Shown here piece after piece: positions 25,499-34,629 of a stretch of DNA of 64,000 nt (position 1 is its first letter; each line of letters begins with the position of its first letter). The position numbers and the translations under genes were made by a program. The DNA comes from Herbiconiux ginsengi (GTDB taxonomy: Bacteria; Actinomycetota; Actinomycetes; Actinomycetales; Microbacteriaceae). The notes under the pieces were generated by a model that did no database searches, was not told where the DNA came from, and saw only the letters and a program-made list of their open reading frames with translations. The stretch spans positions 620,001-684,000 of the forward strand of contig NZ_FNPZ01000003.1 in NCBI RefSeq assembly GCF_900107435.1, in the 5' to 3' direction.

Positions 25499-28150
25499 CT
25501 ACGCCATGGGGAGGAGGCGCAGCGACTTGCCGGTGGCCGCGAATCCGCGCGACGCGAACTCGCGGGCGACCGCCACGCGCTCGGGGGTGGGACGCCCGTA
25601 GGTCGTGGTGCGCTGCACGGGGGTGCGCCCGATCTCGGCGATCATGCGCTCCAGCTCGTCGACCGTCTTCTCCGAGCCGTTGTCGGCGCCGGCCATGCGG
25701 CTGATCGTCTCCTCCATCAGGGTGCCGCCGAGGTCGTCGGCACCGCCCTGCAGCATCTGCTGGGTTCCGCCGTTGCCGAGCTTCACCCAGGAGGTCTGCA
25801 CGTGGTCGATCCGCCCGTGCAGCATGAGCCGCGACACCGCGTGGATGGCCCGGTTCTCCTGCACCGTCGGCCCCGGCCGCGCCACACCGGCGAGGTAGAC
25901 GGGGGAGTTCATGTGGATGAACGGCAGCAGCACGAACTCGGTGAACCCGCCCGTCTCGTCCTGGATGCGCGAGAGCGTGCGCAGGTGCCCCACCCAGTGC
26001 GTGGGGTTGTCGACGTGCCCGTACATCATGGTCGACGACGAACGCAGCCCCACCGAATGCGCGGTGGAGACGATCTCGATCCACTGCGCCGCGGGCAGTT
26101 TGCCCTTGGTGAGCACCCAGCGCACGTCGTCGTCGAGGATCTCGGCGGCCGTGCCCGGAATGGTGTCGAGCCCCGCCGCCTTCGCCTCGAGCAGGAAGTC
26201 CCGGAACGACAGCCCCGTACGGGCCGCCCCGTTCACGATCTCCATCGGGCTGAACGCGTGCAGGTGGATGTCGGGCTGCCGCTGCTTCACCGTGCGCGCC
26301 AGATCGAAGTAGGCGGTGCCCGGCAGGTCGGGGTGGATGCCGCCCTGCATGCAGATCTCGGTGGCCCCGATCGACCAGGCCTCGTCGACGCGGTCGCCGA
26401 CCTGCTCCATCGACAGGGTGTAGGCGTCCGCGTCGTTTCGGCGCTGTGCGAAGGCGCAGAACCGGCAGCCCGTGTAGCAGACGTTCGTGAAGTTGATGTT
26501 GCGGTTCACGACGTAGCCCACCTCGTCGCCGACGGTGGCGCGCCGCACCTCGTCGGCGAGGGCGGCGAGGGCTTCGAGGTCGGGGCCGTCGGCGCCGAGC
26601 AGCGTGAGGTACTCGGCATCCGTGAGTCCGGCGGGGTCGACGGATGCTCGCAGCAGCGCCGAACGCACCGCCGGGTCGCCGGATGCGCGGGTGGCGTTGG
26701 CGGCGTTGGCCCCGACGTGCTCGCGCAGCTCGGACCAGTCGCCGTAGACGTCGTCGAAGTCGCTGCGGCGGTCGCCCGTGCGCCCGATCGTGTCGATCTC
26801 GGTGTGGAGCTCCGTGCGACCGGAGCCCGACGAGCCCCACTCCGGTTCTTGCCACGGCAGGCCGACCGGGATGCGACTCTCGACGGCCAGCCCGTCTTCC
26901 GACGCGAGCGCCCGCACGTGCGGCAGCACCCGCGGGTCGATCCACGGCTCCTCGGCGCGCACGAAGTGCGGATGCGCGGTGAGCCGCTCGCGCAGGGTGA
27001 ACCCTGCCTCGGCGGTGAGCCGCGCCAGGTCGTCGATGTGCGGCCACGGCCGTTCGGGGTTCACGTGATCGGGCGTGAGCGGCGACACGCCGCCCCAGTC
27101 GTCGATGCCGGCGCGCACGAGCAGCGACAGCTCGCGCGCATCCGTGAGGTTCGGCGGAGCCTGGATGCGCGCCTTCGGCCCCAGCACCAGTCGCGCCACG
27201 GCAACCGCGGCCACGTACTCCTGCGTCTCCAGGTCGTCGGCGCCCATCATCGCGGTGGCCGGCTTCGCCCGGAAGTTCTGGACGATGACCTCCTGCACGT
27301 GCCCGTGCCGACGCGCGGCCGAACGGATGGCGAACATCCCGTCGACCCGCTCCTCGTAGTTCTCGCCGATACCGAGCAGCAGCCCCGTGGTGAAGGGTAC
27401 GTTCGAACGCCCCGCATCTTCGAGCACGCGCAGGCGCAGCGCCGGATCTTTGTCGGGCGAACCGAAGTGGGCGTTGCCCTTCTCGGTCCAGAGCCGGGTC
27501 GCGGTGGTCTCGAGCATCATGCCCATCGAGGGCGCCACCGGCTTCAGCCGCTGGATCTCCTCCCAGGTCATCACGCCGGGGTTGAGGTGGGGGAGGAGGC
27601 CGGTCTCCTCGAGCACCCGGATGGCCATGGCGCGGAGGTAGGCGATGGTGGAGTCGTAGCCGTGCGCATCCAGCCACTCGCGGGCGGCGGGCCAGCGGTC
27701 TTCGGGGCGGTCGCCGAGGGTGAAGAGCGCCTCCTTGCAGCCGAGCGCCGCGCCCTGGCGCGCGACTTCGAGCACCTCGTCGGGCGACATGAAGGGAGCC
27801 TTGCCCTGCTTGGCGAGGCCGCCCGGCGTCTGCACGAAGGTGCAGTAGTGGCAGCGGTCGCGGCAGAGGTGCGTGAGCGGGATGAACACCTTGCGCGAGT
27901 AGGTGATGACGCCCGGGCGACCGGCGATCTCGAGCCCCGCATCCCGCACCCGGGAAGCGGCCGTGAGCAGCCGGTCGAGGTCGTCGCCGCGCGCGTGCAG
28001 CAGCGTCTCCGCCTCCGTGGCGTTCAGCGAGACGCCCTCGTCGGCGCGTTTCAGCGCCCGGCGGATCGCGGAGGCGTTCGGCACGAAGGCCTGCACGATC
28101 GGCTGCGGTTCGGCCTTGCGACGGGTGGGGGTGGGCAGATCAGCAGGCAT
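25499..28150 (-). CDS. fbiC: F0 synthase, CofG-CofH fusion (7,8-didemethyl-8-hydroxy-5-deazariboflavin synthase)
   Basis: Builds the deazaflavin chromophore F0 of coenzyme F420 from tyrosine and 5-amino-6-ribitylamino-uracil. 883 aa with two radical-SAM halves: the CofG-type half carries [10 protein letters not shown] (about residues 81-90) and the CofH-type half [10 protein letters not shown] (about 560-569), each a CX3CX2C iron-sulfur site; [10 protein letters not shown] and [15 protein letters not shown] are further family segments. ATG 28150 is taken as start (CGAGG upstream); an in-frame start at 28300 would run through the divergent promoter region. Stands alone, divergent from guanine deaminase. 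Confidence 0.95.
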   Translation of the reverse strand: MPADLPTPTRRKAEPQPIVQAFVPNASAIRRALKRADEGVSLNATEAETLLHARGDDLDRLLTAASRVRDAGLEIAGRPGVITYSRKVFIPLTHLCRDRCHYCTFVQTPGGLAKQGKAPFMSPDEVLEVARQGAALGCKEALFTLGDRPEDRWPAAREWLDAHGYDSTIAYLRAMAIRVLEETGLLPHLNPGVMTWEEIQRLKPVAPSMGMMLETTATRLWTEKGNAHFGSPDKDPALRLRVLEDAGRSNVPFTTGLLLGIGENYEERVDGMFAIRSAARRHGHVQEVIVQNFRAKPATAMMGADDLETQEYVAAVAVARLVLGPKARIQAPPNLTDARELSLLVRAGIDDWGGVSPLTPDHVNPERPWPHIDDLARLTAEAGFTLRERLTAHPHFVRAEEPWIDPRVLPHVRALASEDGLAVESRIPVGLPWQEPEWGSSGSGRTELHTEIDTIGRTGDRRSDFDDVYGDWSELREHVGANAANATRASGDPAVRSALLRASVDPAGLTDAEYLTLLGADGPDLEALAALADEVRRATVGDEVGYVVNRNINFTNVCYTGCRFCAFAQRRNDADAYTLSMEQVGDRVDEAWSIGATEICMQGGIHPDLPGTAYFDLARTVKQRQPDIHLHAFSPMEIVNGAARTGLSFRDFLLEAKAAGLDTIPGTAAEILDDDVRWVLTKGKLPAAQWIEIVSTAHSVGLRSSSTMMYGHVDNPTHWVGHLRTLSRIQDETGGFTEFVLLPFIHMNSPVYLAGVARPGPTVQENRAIHAVSRLMLHGRIDHVQTSWVKLGNGGTQQMLQGGADDLGGTLMEETISRMAGADNGSEKTVDELERMIAEIGRTPVQRTTTYGRPTPERVAVAREFASRGFAATGKSLRLLPMA

Positions 28151-28305
28151 GGGCGACGACCTCGAAGTATCGAAAGAGATAAGAAGAGAGCAGGGCCCAA
28201 AGCCAGACCCAGAACCAGAATAGAACGAGCCTACCCCCTGTTCTGGAGCACGATCGAACCACCCGCCCCCGGGGTCGCTGTGGCACGATGGCCCCATCAC
28301 GACGA

Positions 28306-29712
28306 ATGGGGATCGACTTGGCTGAGACAGCTATCCGCGGCACTTTCCTGGACTTCATCGACGACCCGTGGAAGCACGTGGGCAACGAGGAAGCCGCGGT
28401 GCGCTTCCACGCCGACGGTCTGCTCGTCGTCGAGGCGGGCAAGATCGTCGACTTCGGTCCCTACGCCGAGGTCGCGCCGAAGCATCCCGGGGTCGCGATC
28501 ACCGAGATCCGCGACCGCATCATCCTCCCCGGATTCATCGACGGCCACATCCATCTGCCGCAGACCCGCGTGCTCGGTGCCTACGGCGAGCAATTGCTGC
28601 CATGGCTGCAGAAGTGGGTATTCCCGGAGGAGCACAAGTACGCCGACCGCGCCTACGCCGAAGAGGGCACCAAGCACTTCTTCGACAACCTGCTCGCCTC
28701 CGGCACCACGACCGCGCAGACCTTCACCACCGGCAACCTCACCTGCAACGAGGTCTTCTTCGAAGAGGCCACGAAGCGCAACATGCGGATGATCGGCGGC
28801 CTCACCGGCATCGACCGTCACGTTCCCGACTACTTCGCGAACACGCCCGAGCAGTTCTACGACGACTCGAAGACCCTGATCGAGAAGTTCCACGGGGTGG
28901 GCCGCAACCTCTACGCCATCACCCCCCGCTTCGGTTTCGGCGCCTCGAACGAGCTGCTCGCGGCCTGCCAGAAGCTCAAGGAAGAGCATCCGGATCTCTG
29001 GATCAACACCCACATCTCCGAGAACCCGGCCGAGATCCACGGCGTGCTGGCGCTGCACGACGACTGCCACGACTATCTCGGCGTCTACGAGAAATACGAC
29101 CTCGTCGGACCGAAGTTCACCGGCGGGCACGGCGTGTGGCTCTCGAACGACGAGTTCCGTCGCCTCTCCGACTCCGGCGCCGCCGTCTCGTTCTGTCCCT
29201 CGTCGAACCTCTACCTCGGCAGCGGATTGTTCCGTCTCGGCAAGGCGACCGATCCCGAGCACCGCGTGCTGCTCAACTTCGGCACCGACATGGGCGGCGG
29301 CAACCGCTTCAGCCTGCTGAACACGCTCGAAGACGCCTATAAGGTCGGGATGCTCAACAACACCATCCTCGACGGCTCCATCATCCCGAGCGATCAAGAC
29401 CTGGCGGAGTCGGAGCGCAACAAGCTCTCGCCGTTCCGTGCCTTCTACTCGCTCACCAGGGGCGGGGCCGAGTCGCTCTACATCGACGACCTGGTGGGCA
29501 CCTTCGACATCGGCAAGGAGGCCGACTTCGTGGCCCTCGACTGGACCGCGGGCCCGCCCGCCACCGCGTGGCACCAGAGCCTGCTGCACGACGGCGGCGA
29601 GCTCACGCTCGAGGCAGCCTCCGATCTCCTCTTCGGCATCATGATGGTGAGCGACGAGCGTGCGGTCGACGAGACCTGGGTGATGGGCGAGCGCGCCTAC
29701 AAGAAAGCCTGA
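28306..29712 (+). CDS. guaD: Guanine deaminase
   Basis: Zinc amidohydrolase converting guanine to xanthine, feeding purine catabolism. [15 protein letters not shown] (HxH metal site, about residues 80-94), [19 protein letters not shown] (His ligand), FTGGHGVWL, and [12 protein letters not shown] (catalytic Asp region). 468 aa, normal. Start uncertain: ATG 28306 or TTG 28318; neither has a strong ribosome binding site. Followed after 2 bases by the ABM-domain membrane gene. It is the only purine-ring enzyme in this part of the window; the remaining purine genes lie 18-33 kb downstream. Confidence 0.92.
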   Translation: MGIDLAETAIRGTFLDFIDDPWKHVGNEEAAVRFHADGLLVVEAGKIVDFGPYAEVAPKHPGVAITEIRDRIILPGFIDGHIHLPQTRVLGAYGEQLLPWLQKWVFPEEHKYADRAYAEEGTKHFFDNLLASGTTTAQTFTTGNLTCNEVFFEEATKRNMRMIGGLTGIDRHVPDYFANTPEQFYDDSKTLIEKFHGVGRNLYAITPRFGFGASNELLAACQKLKEEHPDLWINTHISENPAEIHGVLALHDDCHDYLGVYEKYDLVGPKFTGGHGVWLSNDEFRRLSDSGAAVSFCPSSNLYLGSGLFRLGKATDPEHRVLLNFGTDMGGGNRFSLLNTLEDAYKVGMLNNTILDGSIIPSDQDLAESERNKLSPFRAFYSLTRGGAESLYIDDLVGTFDIGKEADFVALDWTAGPPATAWHQSLLHDGGELTLEAASDLLFGIMMVSDERAVDETWVMGERAYKKA

Positions 29713-29714
29713 GC

Positions 29715-30653
29715 ATGACGGTCGCCTTGGTGGTGCACCGCCGACTGGCCGAGGACAGTTACGCCGAATACGCCGCCTGGCAGGAGAAGGTCGGGCGACG
29801 GATCGAGACGTGGCCGGGATTCCTCGATCGCCGCGTCATCCGGCCCGATCCGCCACTCCAGGTGGACTGGGTGATCGTGCAGCGCTTCCGCGACATCGAT
29901 TCGGCGCGCGGCTGGTTGCAGAGCGCCGACCGGCTGGCCCTGCTCGACGAGATCAAGGGCCACTTCGTCGGCAACGACGACGTGCACCTGTTCACCGAGG
30001 ACACCGAGAAGCCGGCCGAAGCGGCGTCGGTGCTCATCTCGAGCCGGGTGCCCGAAGCCGACGAGGGGGCCTTTCTCGACTGGCAGCGTCAGATCTCGGC
30101 CGCCGAGTCTCGATTCGACGGCTTTCTCGGCCACAAGATCGAGCGCCCGATCCCGGGCGTGCAGGAGGACTGGGTGGTGGCGCTCAGCTTCGACACCCCC
30201 GAGCACCTCGAGAAGTGGATCGAGTCGCCGGAGCGCAAAGCGCTGCTCGCCGCCGGCCGCGACTACAACGAGCAGCTCACCCTGACCCGCGCCAGCTACG
30301 GGTTCGGGTTCTGGTCGGGGCAGAAGGGCAAGGACCTGCCCGATCCGGTGTTCAAGAGCAACCTCCTCGTGCTGCTCATGCTCTACCCGATCGTGTTCCT
30401 CTGGGGCTACTTCATCGCCGATCCGCTGTTCGCCGATCACGGGGTGCCGTTCTGGCTGTCGCTGTTCATCGGCAACGTGGTGTCGACGCAGCTGCTCGGC
30501 TGGTTCTTCGTGCCGTGGGCCTTCAAGCTCTTCGGCTGGTGGGTGAAGCGCAACCAGCCGGCGCGCGTGCATGCGGCCGGTTACGCGATCATCATCGCCC
30601 TCTACATCGTGTCGATGGCGGTCTACGCCGGGTTGCTGGCGCTGCGGGGGTAG
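29715..30653 (+). CDS. Tandem ABM-domain membrane protein
   Basis: 312 aa. Two antibiotic-biosynthesis-monooxygenase-like ferredoxin-fold domains (about residues 1-95 and 98-190, each with a pattern of the WPGFLDRRVIRPDP / FDGFLGHKIERPIPG type) followed by three membrane spans (LLVLLMLYPIVFLWGYFI, WLSLFIGNVVSTQLLGWFFV, AAGYAIIIALYIVSMAVY). ABM domains often act as small heme- or flavin-free oxygenases or as dimerisation units; here tethered to the membrane. Translationally linked to guaD (2-base gap), but no obvious biochemical connection. Confidence 0.75.
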   Translation: MTVALVVHRRLAEDSYAEYAAWQEKVGRRIETWPGFLDRRVIRPDPPLQVDWVIVQRFRDIDSARGWLQSADRLALLDEIKGHFVGNDDVHLFTEDTEKPAEAASVLISSRVPEADEGAFLDWQRQISAAESRFDGFLGHKIERPIPGVQEDWVVALSFDTPEHLEKWIESPERKALLAAGRDYNEQLTLTRASYGFGFWSGQKGKDLPDPVFKSNLLVLLMLYPIVFLWGYFIADPLFADHGVPFWLSLFIGNVVSTQLLGWFFVPWAFKLFGWWVKRNQPARVHAAGYAIIIALYIVSMAVYAGLLALRG

Positions 30654-30671
30654 GCGCGCCACGATGGGGTG

Positions 30672-31109
30672 ATGACATCGACCGGATATCCCGCCTTCCG
30701 TCAGGTCGTGCTCGACACCGAGAACGCCCGCGAACTCGCCGAGTTCTACCATCACCTTCTCGGCCTCGCCTACGAGGCGGGCGACGAGCCGCCCGTCGAT
30801 GGATCGCCCGACACCGACGGGCAGGACTGGCTGGTCTTGCTCGGACCTGACGGCAAGCGTCTGCTCGCGTTTCAGCAGGTGGCGAGTCTGGCTCCTGCCA
30901 CCTGGCCCGAGGGGCCGCGCCCGCAGCAACTGCACCTCGACTTCTCGGTGCCCGACCTCGACGAGTTGACGCGGCATCGCGACCGGGCGCTCGAACTCGG
31001 GGCGACCATTCTGCGCGAAGAACTCGACGACCCCGACGAGCCGATCTCGATCCTCGCCGACCCCTCCGGCCACCCCTTCTGCATCTTCGTGATCGCGCAG
31101 AGCGGCTGA
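30672..31109 (+). CDS. VOC family protein
   Basis: 145-residue single VOC (glyoxalase-like) protein: FRQVVLDTENARELAEFYHH at the N-terminus, QLHLDFSVPDLDEL in the centre, and ILADPSGHPFCIFVI at the C-terminus, the typical end of hydroxylase-like VOC proteins. Substrate unknown. Start ATG 30672; a GTG directly precedes it. Convergent with cofD, separated by a palindrome. Confidence 0.8.
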   Translation: MTSTGYPAFRQVVLDTENARELAEFYHHLLGLAYEAGDEPPVDGSPDTDGQDWLVLLGPDGKRLLAFQQVASLAPATWPEGPRPQQLHLDFSVPDLDELTRHRDRALELGATILREELDDPDEPISILADPSGHPFCIFVIAQSG

Positions 31110-31116
31110 CGCGTCA

Positions 31117-31182
31117 TTTCGGGAGGAGCTGAGCGAAACCGAGGTCGAATACGGTGTCGGTTCGTCCCAGCTCCTCCCGAAA
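31117..31182. repeat. Palindrome between convergent VOC gene and cofD
   Basis: Outer 15 bases of the arms are perfectly complementary (31117-31131, TTTCGGGAGGAGCTG, with 31168-31182). Pairing continues imperfectly to 31142 and 31157. Placed between two 3' ends, so it may terminate both. Confidence 0.8.
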
Positions 31183-31192
31183 CGAACTCGGC

Positions 31193-32206
31193 TCAGTGAA
31201 GTGCGGCGGCGAGGGCGTCGGAGGCGAGCTGAGCACTGGTCGCGGGGTCGCGCATCCAGAGCGGAACGACGGAGGTGCGGATGCCGGCCGCCTCGAGAAC
31301 CGGGGCGCTCACCGCATCCGTCTCATCGACGAGCCACGCGTCGAGGAGGCCGTTGCTGGAGCGCTGGCGCGAGCCGTAATGCTTCGCCACGGCGGCGGCC
31401 GTGGTCTCCACGCCGATGGCGGTGAGGCACGCGTCGGCGTAGCCGCGCACGGCGGAGCCCGAGATGATCGGGGAGACGCCCACGATCGGGGCCCGGGCCG
31501 CTCGGAGAGCCGAGCGCACCCCGTTGACGCCGAGGATGGTGCCGATCGACACGACGGGGTTGGAGGGCGCCAACAGGATGACGTCGGCGTGCTCGATGGC
31601 GTGCAGCACCTGTGGCGTGGGCTTGGCGGCATCCACGCCGACCTGGATGAAGCGCTGCGCGGGCACGTTCGCGCGGTACTTCACCCACCACTCCTCGAAA
31701 TGCACGATCTTGCGCTGGCCGTCGACCTCGATGGCCACGTGGGTCTCCACGGGCTGGTCGCTCATCGGCAGCAGGCGCACCCCGGGGTTCCAGCGTTCCG
31801 CGAGGCGGGCGGTGGCTTCGGTGAGGGTGAGGCCGTCGCGGAGAAAGCTGGAGCGGGCGATGTGGGTGCCGAGATCGAGGTCGCCGAGCGTGAACCAAGG
31901 CCAGCCGACGCCGTAGGCGGTGAGTTCGGCGCTCACACGCTCGCTCTCGTCCTTCCGGCCCCAGCCGCGCTCGTCGTCGTTGGCGCCGCCGAGGGTGTAC
32001 ATGATCGAGTCGAGGTCGGGGCACACCCGGAGCCCGGTCAGCCACATGTCGTCGCCGGTGTTCACCACCGCGGTGATCTCGGCGGTCGAGCCGCCGTCGC
32101 CGTTCGGATACCGCGACCTCAGGTGCGTGCGCAGCCCCCGCAGGAACCGTGCCCCTCCGACGCCGCCCGCGAGAACCGTAACCTTCACGCCCCCATTCAA
32201 CCCCAT
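31193..32206 (-). CDS. cofD: 2-phospho-L-lactate (or enolpyruvyl) transferase, F420 synthesis
   Basis: Transfers the activated phospho-acid from the CofC product onto F0, giving (dehydro-)F420-0. Signature segments: VTVLAGGVGGARFLRGL (about residues 9-25), VVNTGDDMWLTGLRVCPDLD, LGDLDLGTHIARS, LLAPSNPVVSIGTIL (about 211-225) and VGVSPIISGSAVRG. 337 aa from ATG 32206; GTG 32188 with GGGGG upstream is an alternative that removes six residues. Called fbiA in mycobacteria. Unlike mycobacteria, it is not next to the ligase gene. Confidence 0.93.
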   Translation of the reverse strand: MGLNGGVKVTVLAGGVGGARFLRGLRTHLRSRYPNGDGGSTAEITAVVNTGDDMWLTGLRVCPDLDSIMYTLGGANDDERGWGRKDESERVSAELTAYGVGWPWFTLGDLDLGTHIARSSFLRDGLTLTEATARLAERWNPGVRLLPMSDQPVETHVAIEVDGQRKIVHFEEWWVKYRANVPAQRFIQVGVDAAKPTPQVLHAIEHADVILLAPSNPVVSIGTILGVNGVRSALRAARAPIVGVSPIISGSAVRGYADACLTAIGVETTAAAVAKHYGSRQRSSNGLLDAWLVDETDAVSAPVLEAAGIRTSVVPLWMRDPATSAQLASDALAAALH

Positions 32207-32241
32207 CGCCGCCCCCTTCCCGGACGGATGGCCGGCACCCC

Positions 32242-33603
32242 TCAGGTGGCGCGGGCGGCGCTCGCGAGGAGCGCGCCGACCTGGTCGAACTCGTCGCGCA
32301 CGCGGCCCGCGGTCACCCGCAGGAACTGGCCGGTGCCGTGGTCGGGGCCTGAGCCGGCCGGTGGCCCGCCCGCCGCGAACGTCGATCCGGCCGCCACCCG
32401 GATGCCCCCGGCCGCGAGGGTCACGATCGCCGCCTTCTCGTCGGCCACCGGGATCCAGGTGTTGATGCCATCGGACGGGGGGTGCGGCAGGCCGTGCGCC
32501 ACCAGCGCCTCGGCGAGCTGCCGCTGCCGTGCCTGATAGATCCGCCGCGCGTCGTGCACGGTCGAGACCGAGGAACTCGCGGTGAGCAGGTCGTGCAGGA
32601 TGGTCTGCAGCATCCGGGAGGTCCAGCCCGGTCCGAGCATCCGCCGGGCCACGATGCGGTCGATCAGGAGCTCGGGGCCGCCGATCGCCGCGATCCGGAG
32701 GTCTGGCCCGTGGGACTTCGCGTAGCTGCGCACGTGCAGGGTGCGTTGCGGCAGCCAGGTGCCGATGCTGAACGCGGGCGCGCTGGAGATCTCACCGGAG
32801 TGGTCGTCTTCGATCACCACCGGATCGCCGAGGTGCTCGTGCGCGCGCAGCACCCGGGCGAGCTCGCGCACCCGCTCCGCGGTGAACGACGCGCCCGTGG
32901 GATTGTGTGCCCGAGGCTGCAGGATGATCGCCACGGGGTTCAGCAGCAACGCCCGGGCGAGCTGGTCGGGCCGCAGGCCCTCCGCATCCACGTCGACCGG
33001 GATGCGCTCGACACCGAGGTGCTCCAGCAGGTCGAAGAAGGGCGGGAACCCCGGGTTCTCGACCACGACCCGGTCGCCGTAGCGCACCAGCGTCTCGAGG
33101 GCGCGGGAGATCGCATCCAGTGCGCCGTCGACGATGGTGAGCGCAGCGACCGGATAGGGCCACGACGCCCGCAGCTGCAGTTCGAGCTCGGGCAGCACCG
33201 GCGCGCTGAGGTAGCTGGCGGTGTCGGCGCGGGTGGGCACGCGGGTGAGGGCGGCCGTGAGGTCGGGGAGGAGCTCGCCGTCGGGCGTGCCCGTCGAGAG
33301 ATCGAGCCGCGCGCTGACGTGCGATCCGGCGAGCTCTCCGAAGTGCGGCGGCATCCAGGCCGTGGCCGCTTGCAGCACGTAGCTGCCGGCCCGGCCGCGC
33401 GACGTGATGAGCCCGACGCCCGAGAGCGCCTGCCAGGCGTTGCTCACCGTGGCCGGGCTCACCCCCAGGATGGCGGCGACGTCGCGCACGGTGGGCAGGC
33501 GGTCGCCCGCGCTCAGTGTGCCCGAGCGGATCAGCCGCGAGATGGCCGCGGCGATGCCTTCCGGTGTGCGGTATTCGACTGCGTCTACGATCTGATCGAG
33601 CAT
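32242..33603 (-). CDS. MocR-type regulator (GntR HTH fused to aminotransferase fold)
   Basis: 453 aa. Winged helix (residues ~12-75: GDRLPTVRDVAAILGVSPAT then VSNAWQALSGVGL) followed by a fold-type I aminotransferase domain with IILQPRAHNPTGASF and the PLP lysine context SYAKSHGPDLRIA (about residue 305). MocR proteins use bound PLP to sense an amine or amino acid and act on a neighbouring gene, often divergent. Here the divergent operon encodes reductive pyrimidine-type degradation, whose product would be beta-alanine or beta-aminoisobutyrate, a fitting effector. 35 bases upstream of the cofD start, on the same strand. Confidence 0.88.
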   Translation of the reverse strand: MLDQIVDAVEYRTPEGIAAAISRLIRSGTLSAGDRLPTVRDVAAILGVSPATVSNAWQALSGVGLITSRGRAGSYVLQAATAWMPPHFGELAGSHVSARLDLSTGTPDGELLPDLTAALTRVPTRADTASYLSAPVLPELELQLRASWPYPVAALTIVDGALDAISRALETLVRYGDRVVVENPGFPPFFDLLEHLGVERIPVDVDAEGLRPDQLARALLLNPVAIILQPRAHNPTGASFTAERVRELARVLRAHEHLGDPVVIEDDHSGEISSAPAFSIGTWLPQRTLHVRSYAKSHGPDLRIAAIGGPELLIDRIVARRMLGPGWTSRMLQTILHDLLTASSSVSTVHDARRIYQARQRQLAEALVAHGLPHPPSDGINTWIPVADEKAAIVTLAAGGIRVAAGSTFAAGGPPAGSGPDHGTGQFLRVTAGRVRDEFDQVGALLASAARAT

Positions 33604-33652
33604 CCGTGTCCGATTCTTCGAGGGGTATCAGTGGATGTCTTGCTCGGAACTC

Positions 33653-33748
33653 TTGACATATTTACGCTCGCGTCACACGCTGAAACACACGAGAAATGTT
33701 CAAACCGAATAATAACAAAACCGGGGTGTCGAGGACACTCCGGTCGTC
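33653..33748. promoter_or_regulatory. Control region between MocR-type gene and the pyrimidine-type operon
   Basis: TTGACA (33653-33658) is a perfect -35; the matching -10 (CACGCT, 33676-33681) is weak. An AT-rich block follows (33700-33720). CCGGGGTGTCgagGACACTCCGG (33721-33743) is a 10-3-10 imperfect palindrome with one mismatch, ending shortly before the ribosome binding site AAAGGAA of the ureidopropionase gene. Likely operator or leader hairpin. Confidence 0.5.
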
Positions 33749-33766
33749 GTTCGAAAGGAACTGCCG

Positions 33767-34615
33767 ATGACGACCGTACGCGCTGCGATCACCCAGACCA
33801 CCTGGACGGGCGACAAGGAGTCGATGCTCGACAAGCACGAGCAGTTCATGCGCGATGCCGCGGCGCAGGGCGCACAGGTGATCTGCTTCCAGGAGCTGTT
33901 CTACGGGCCGTACTTCGGCATCACGCAGGACAAGAAGTACTACCGCTACGCCGAGCCGGCCGACGGCCCGATCGTGCAGCGTTTCGCGGCGCTGGCGAAG
34001 GAGCTGCACATGGTGGCGATCCTCCCGATCTACGAGGAGGAGCAGACCGGCGTCTACTACAACACCGCGGTGATCGTGGATGCCGACGGCACCATCCTCG
34101 GCAAGTACCGCAAGCACCACATCCCGCACCTGGAGTCGTTCTACGAGAAGTTCTACTTCCGCCCCGGCAACCTGGGCTACCCCGTCTTCGACACCGCCGT
34201 CGGCAAGATCGGCGTTCACATCTGCTACGACCGTCATTTCCCCGAAGGATGGCGCGAGCTGGGCCTGAACGGCGCGCAGATGGTGTTCAACCCCAATGCC
34301 TCCAAGCCCGGCCTGTCGAACCGCCTGTGGGAGCTCGAGGGCCCGGCGGCCGCCGGCGCCAACCAGTACTTCGTGCTCGTGCCGAACCGCGTGGGCAAGG
34401 AGGACAACGAGTACGGCGACCTCGCCGTGAACTTCTACGGCACCTCCTACGTGGTCGACCCGCGCGGGAACTACGTCGGCGAGCTGGGGTCGAGCGAGCA
34501 CGAAGAGGTACTGATCCGCGATCTCGACCTCGACGCCATCCGGGACACCCGCGACGACTGGCAGTTCTACCGCGATCGCCGGCCCGACGCCTACGGCGAG
34601 ATCGTGGCACCGTAG
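33767..34615 (+). CDS. Beta-ureidopropionase / N-carbamoyl amidase (nitrilase superfamily)
   Basis: Hydrolyses an N-carbamoyl amine; beside dihydropyrimidinase the likely substrates are N-carbamoyl-beta-alanine or its methyl analogue, releasing CO2, ammonia and the beta-amino acid. The catalytic triad is visible: Glu43 (CFQELFYGP), Lys116 (KYRKHHIP), Cys153 (HICYDRHFPEGWRELG). 282 aa, within the family range. AAAGGAA lies upstream of ATG 33767. First gene of the operon; dihydropyrimidinase begins 14 bases later. Confidence 0.9.
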   Translation: MTTVRAAITQTTWTGDKESMLDKHEQFMRDAAAQGAQVICFQELFYGPYFGITQDKKYYRYAEPADGPIVQRFAALAKELHMVAILPIYEEEQTGVYYNTAVIVDADGTILGKYRKHHIPHLESFYEKFYFRPGNLGYPVFDTAVGKIGVHICYDRHFPEGWRELGLNGAQMVFNPNASKPGLSNRLWELEGPAAAGANQYFVLVPNRVGKEDNEYGDLAVNFYGTSYVVDPRGNYVGELGSSEHEEVLIRDLDLDAIRDTRDDWQFYRDRRPDAYGEIVAP

Positions 34616-34629
34616 GAGGGGGAGACGCC

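Noticed and set aside
25385-28792. Very long rightward open frame (over 1,100 codons) opposite fbiC
   Set aside because: It is the complement of fbiC; the translation is Arg/His/Gly-rich with no recognisable domains, as expected for a shadow in GC-rich DNA.
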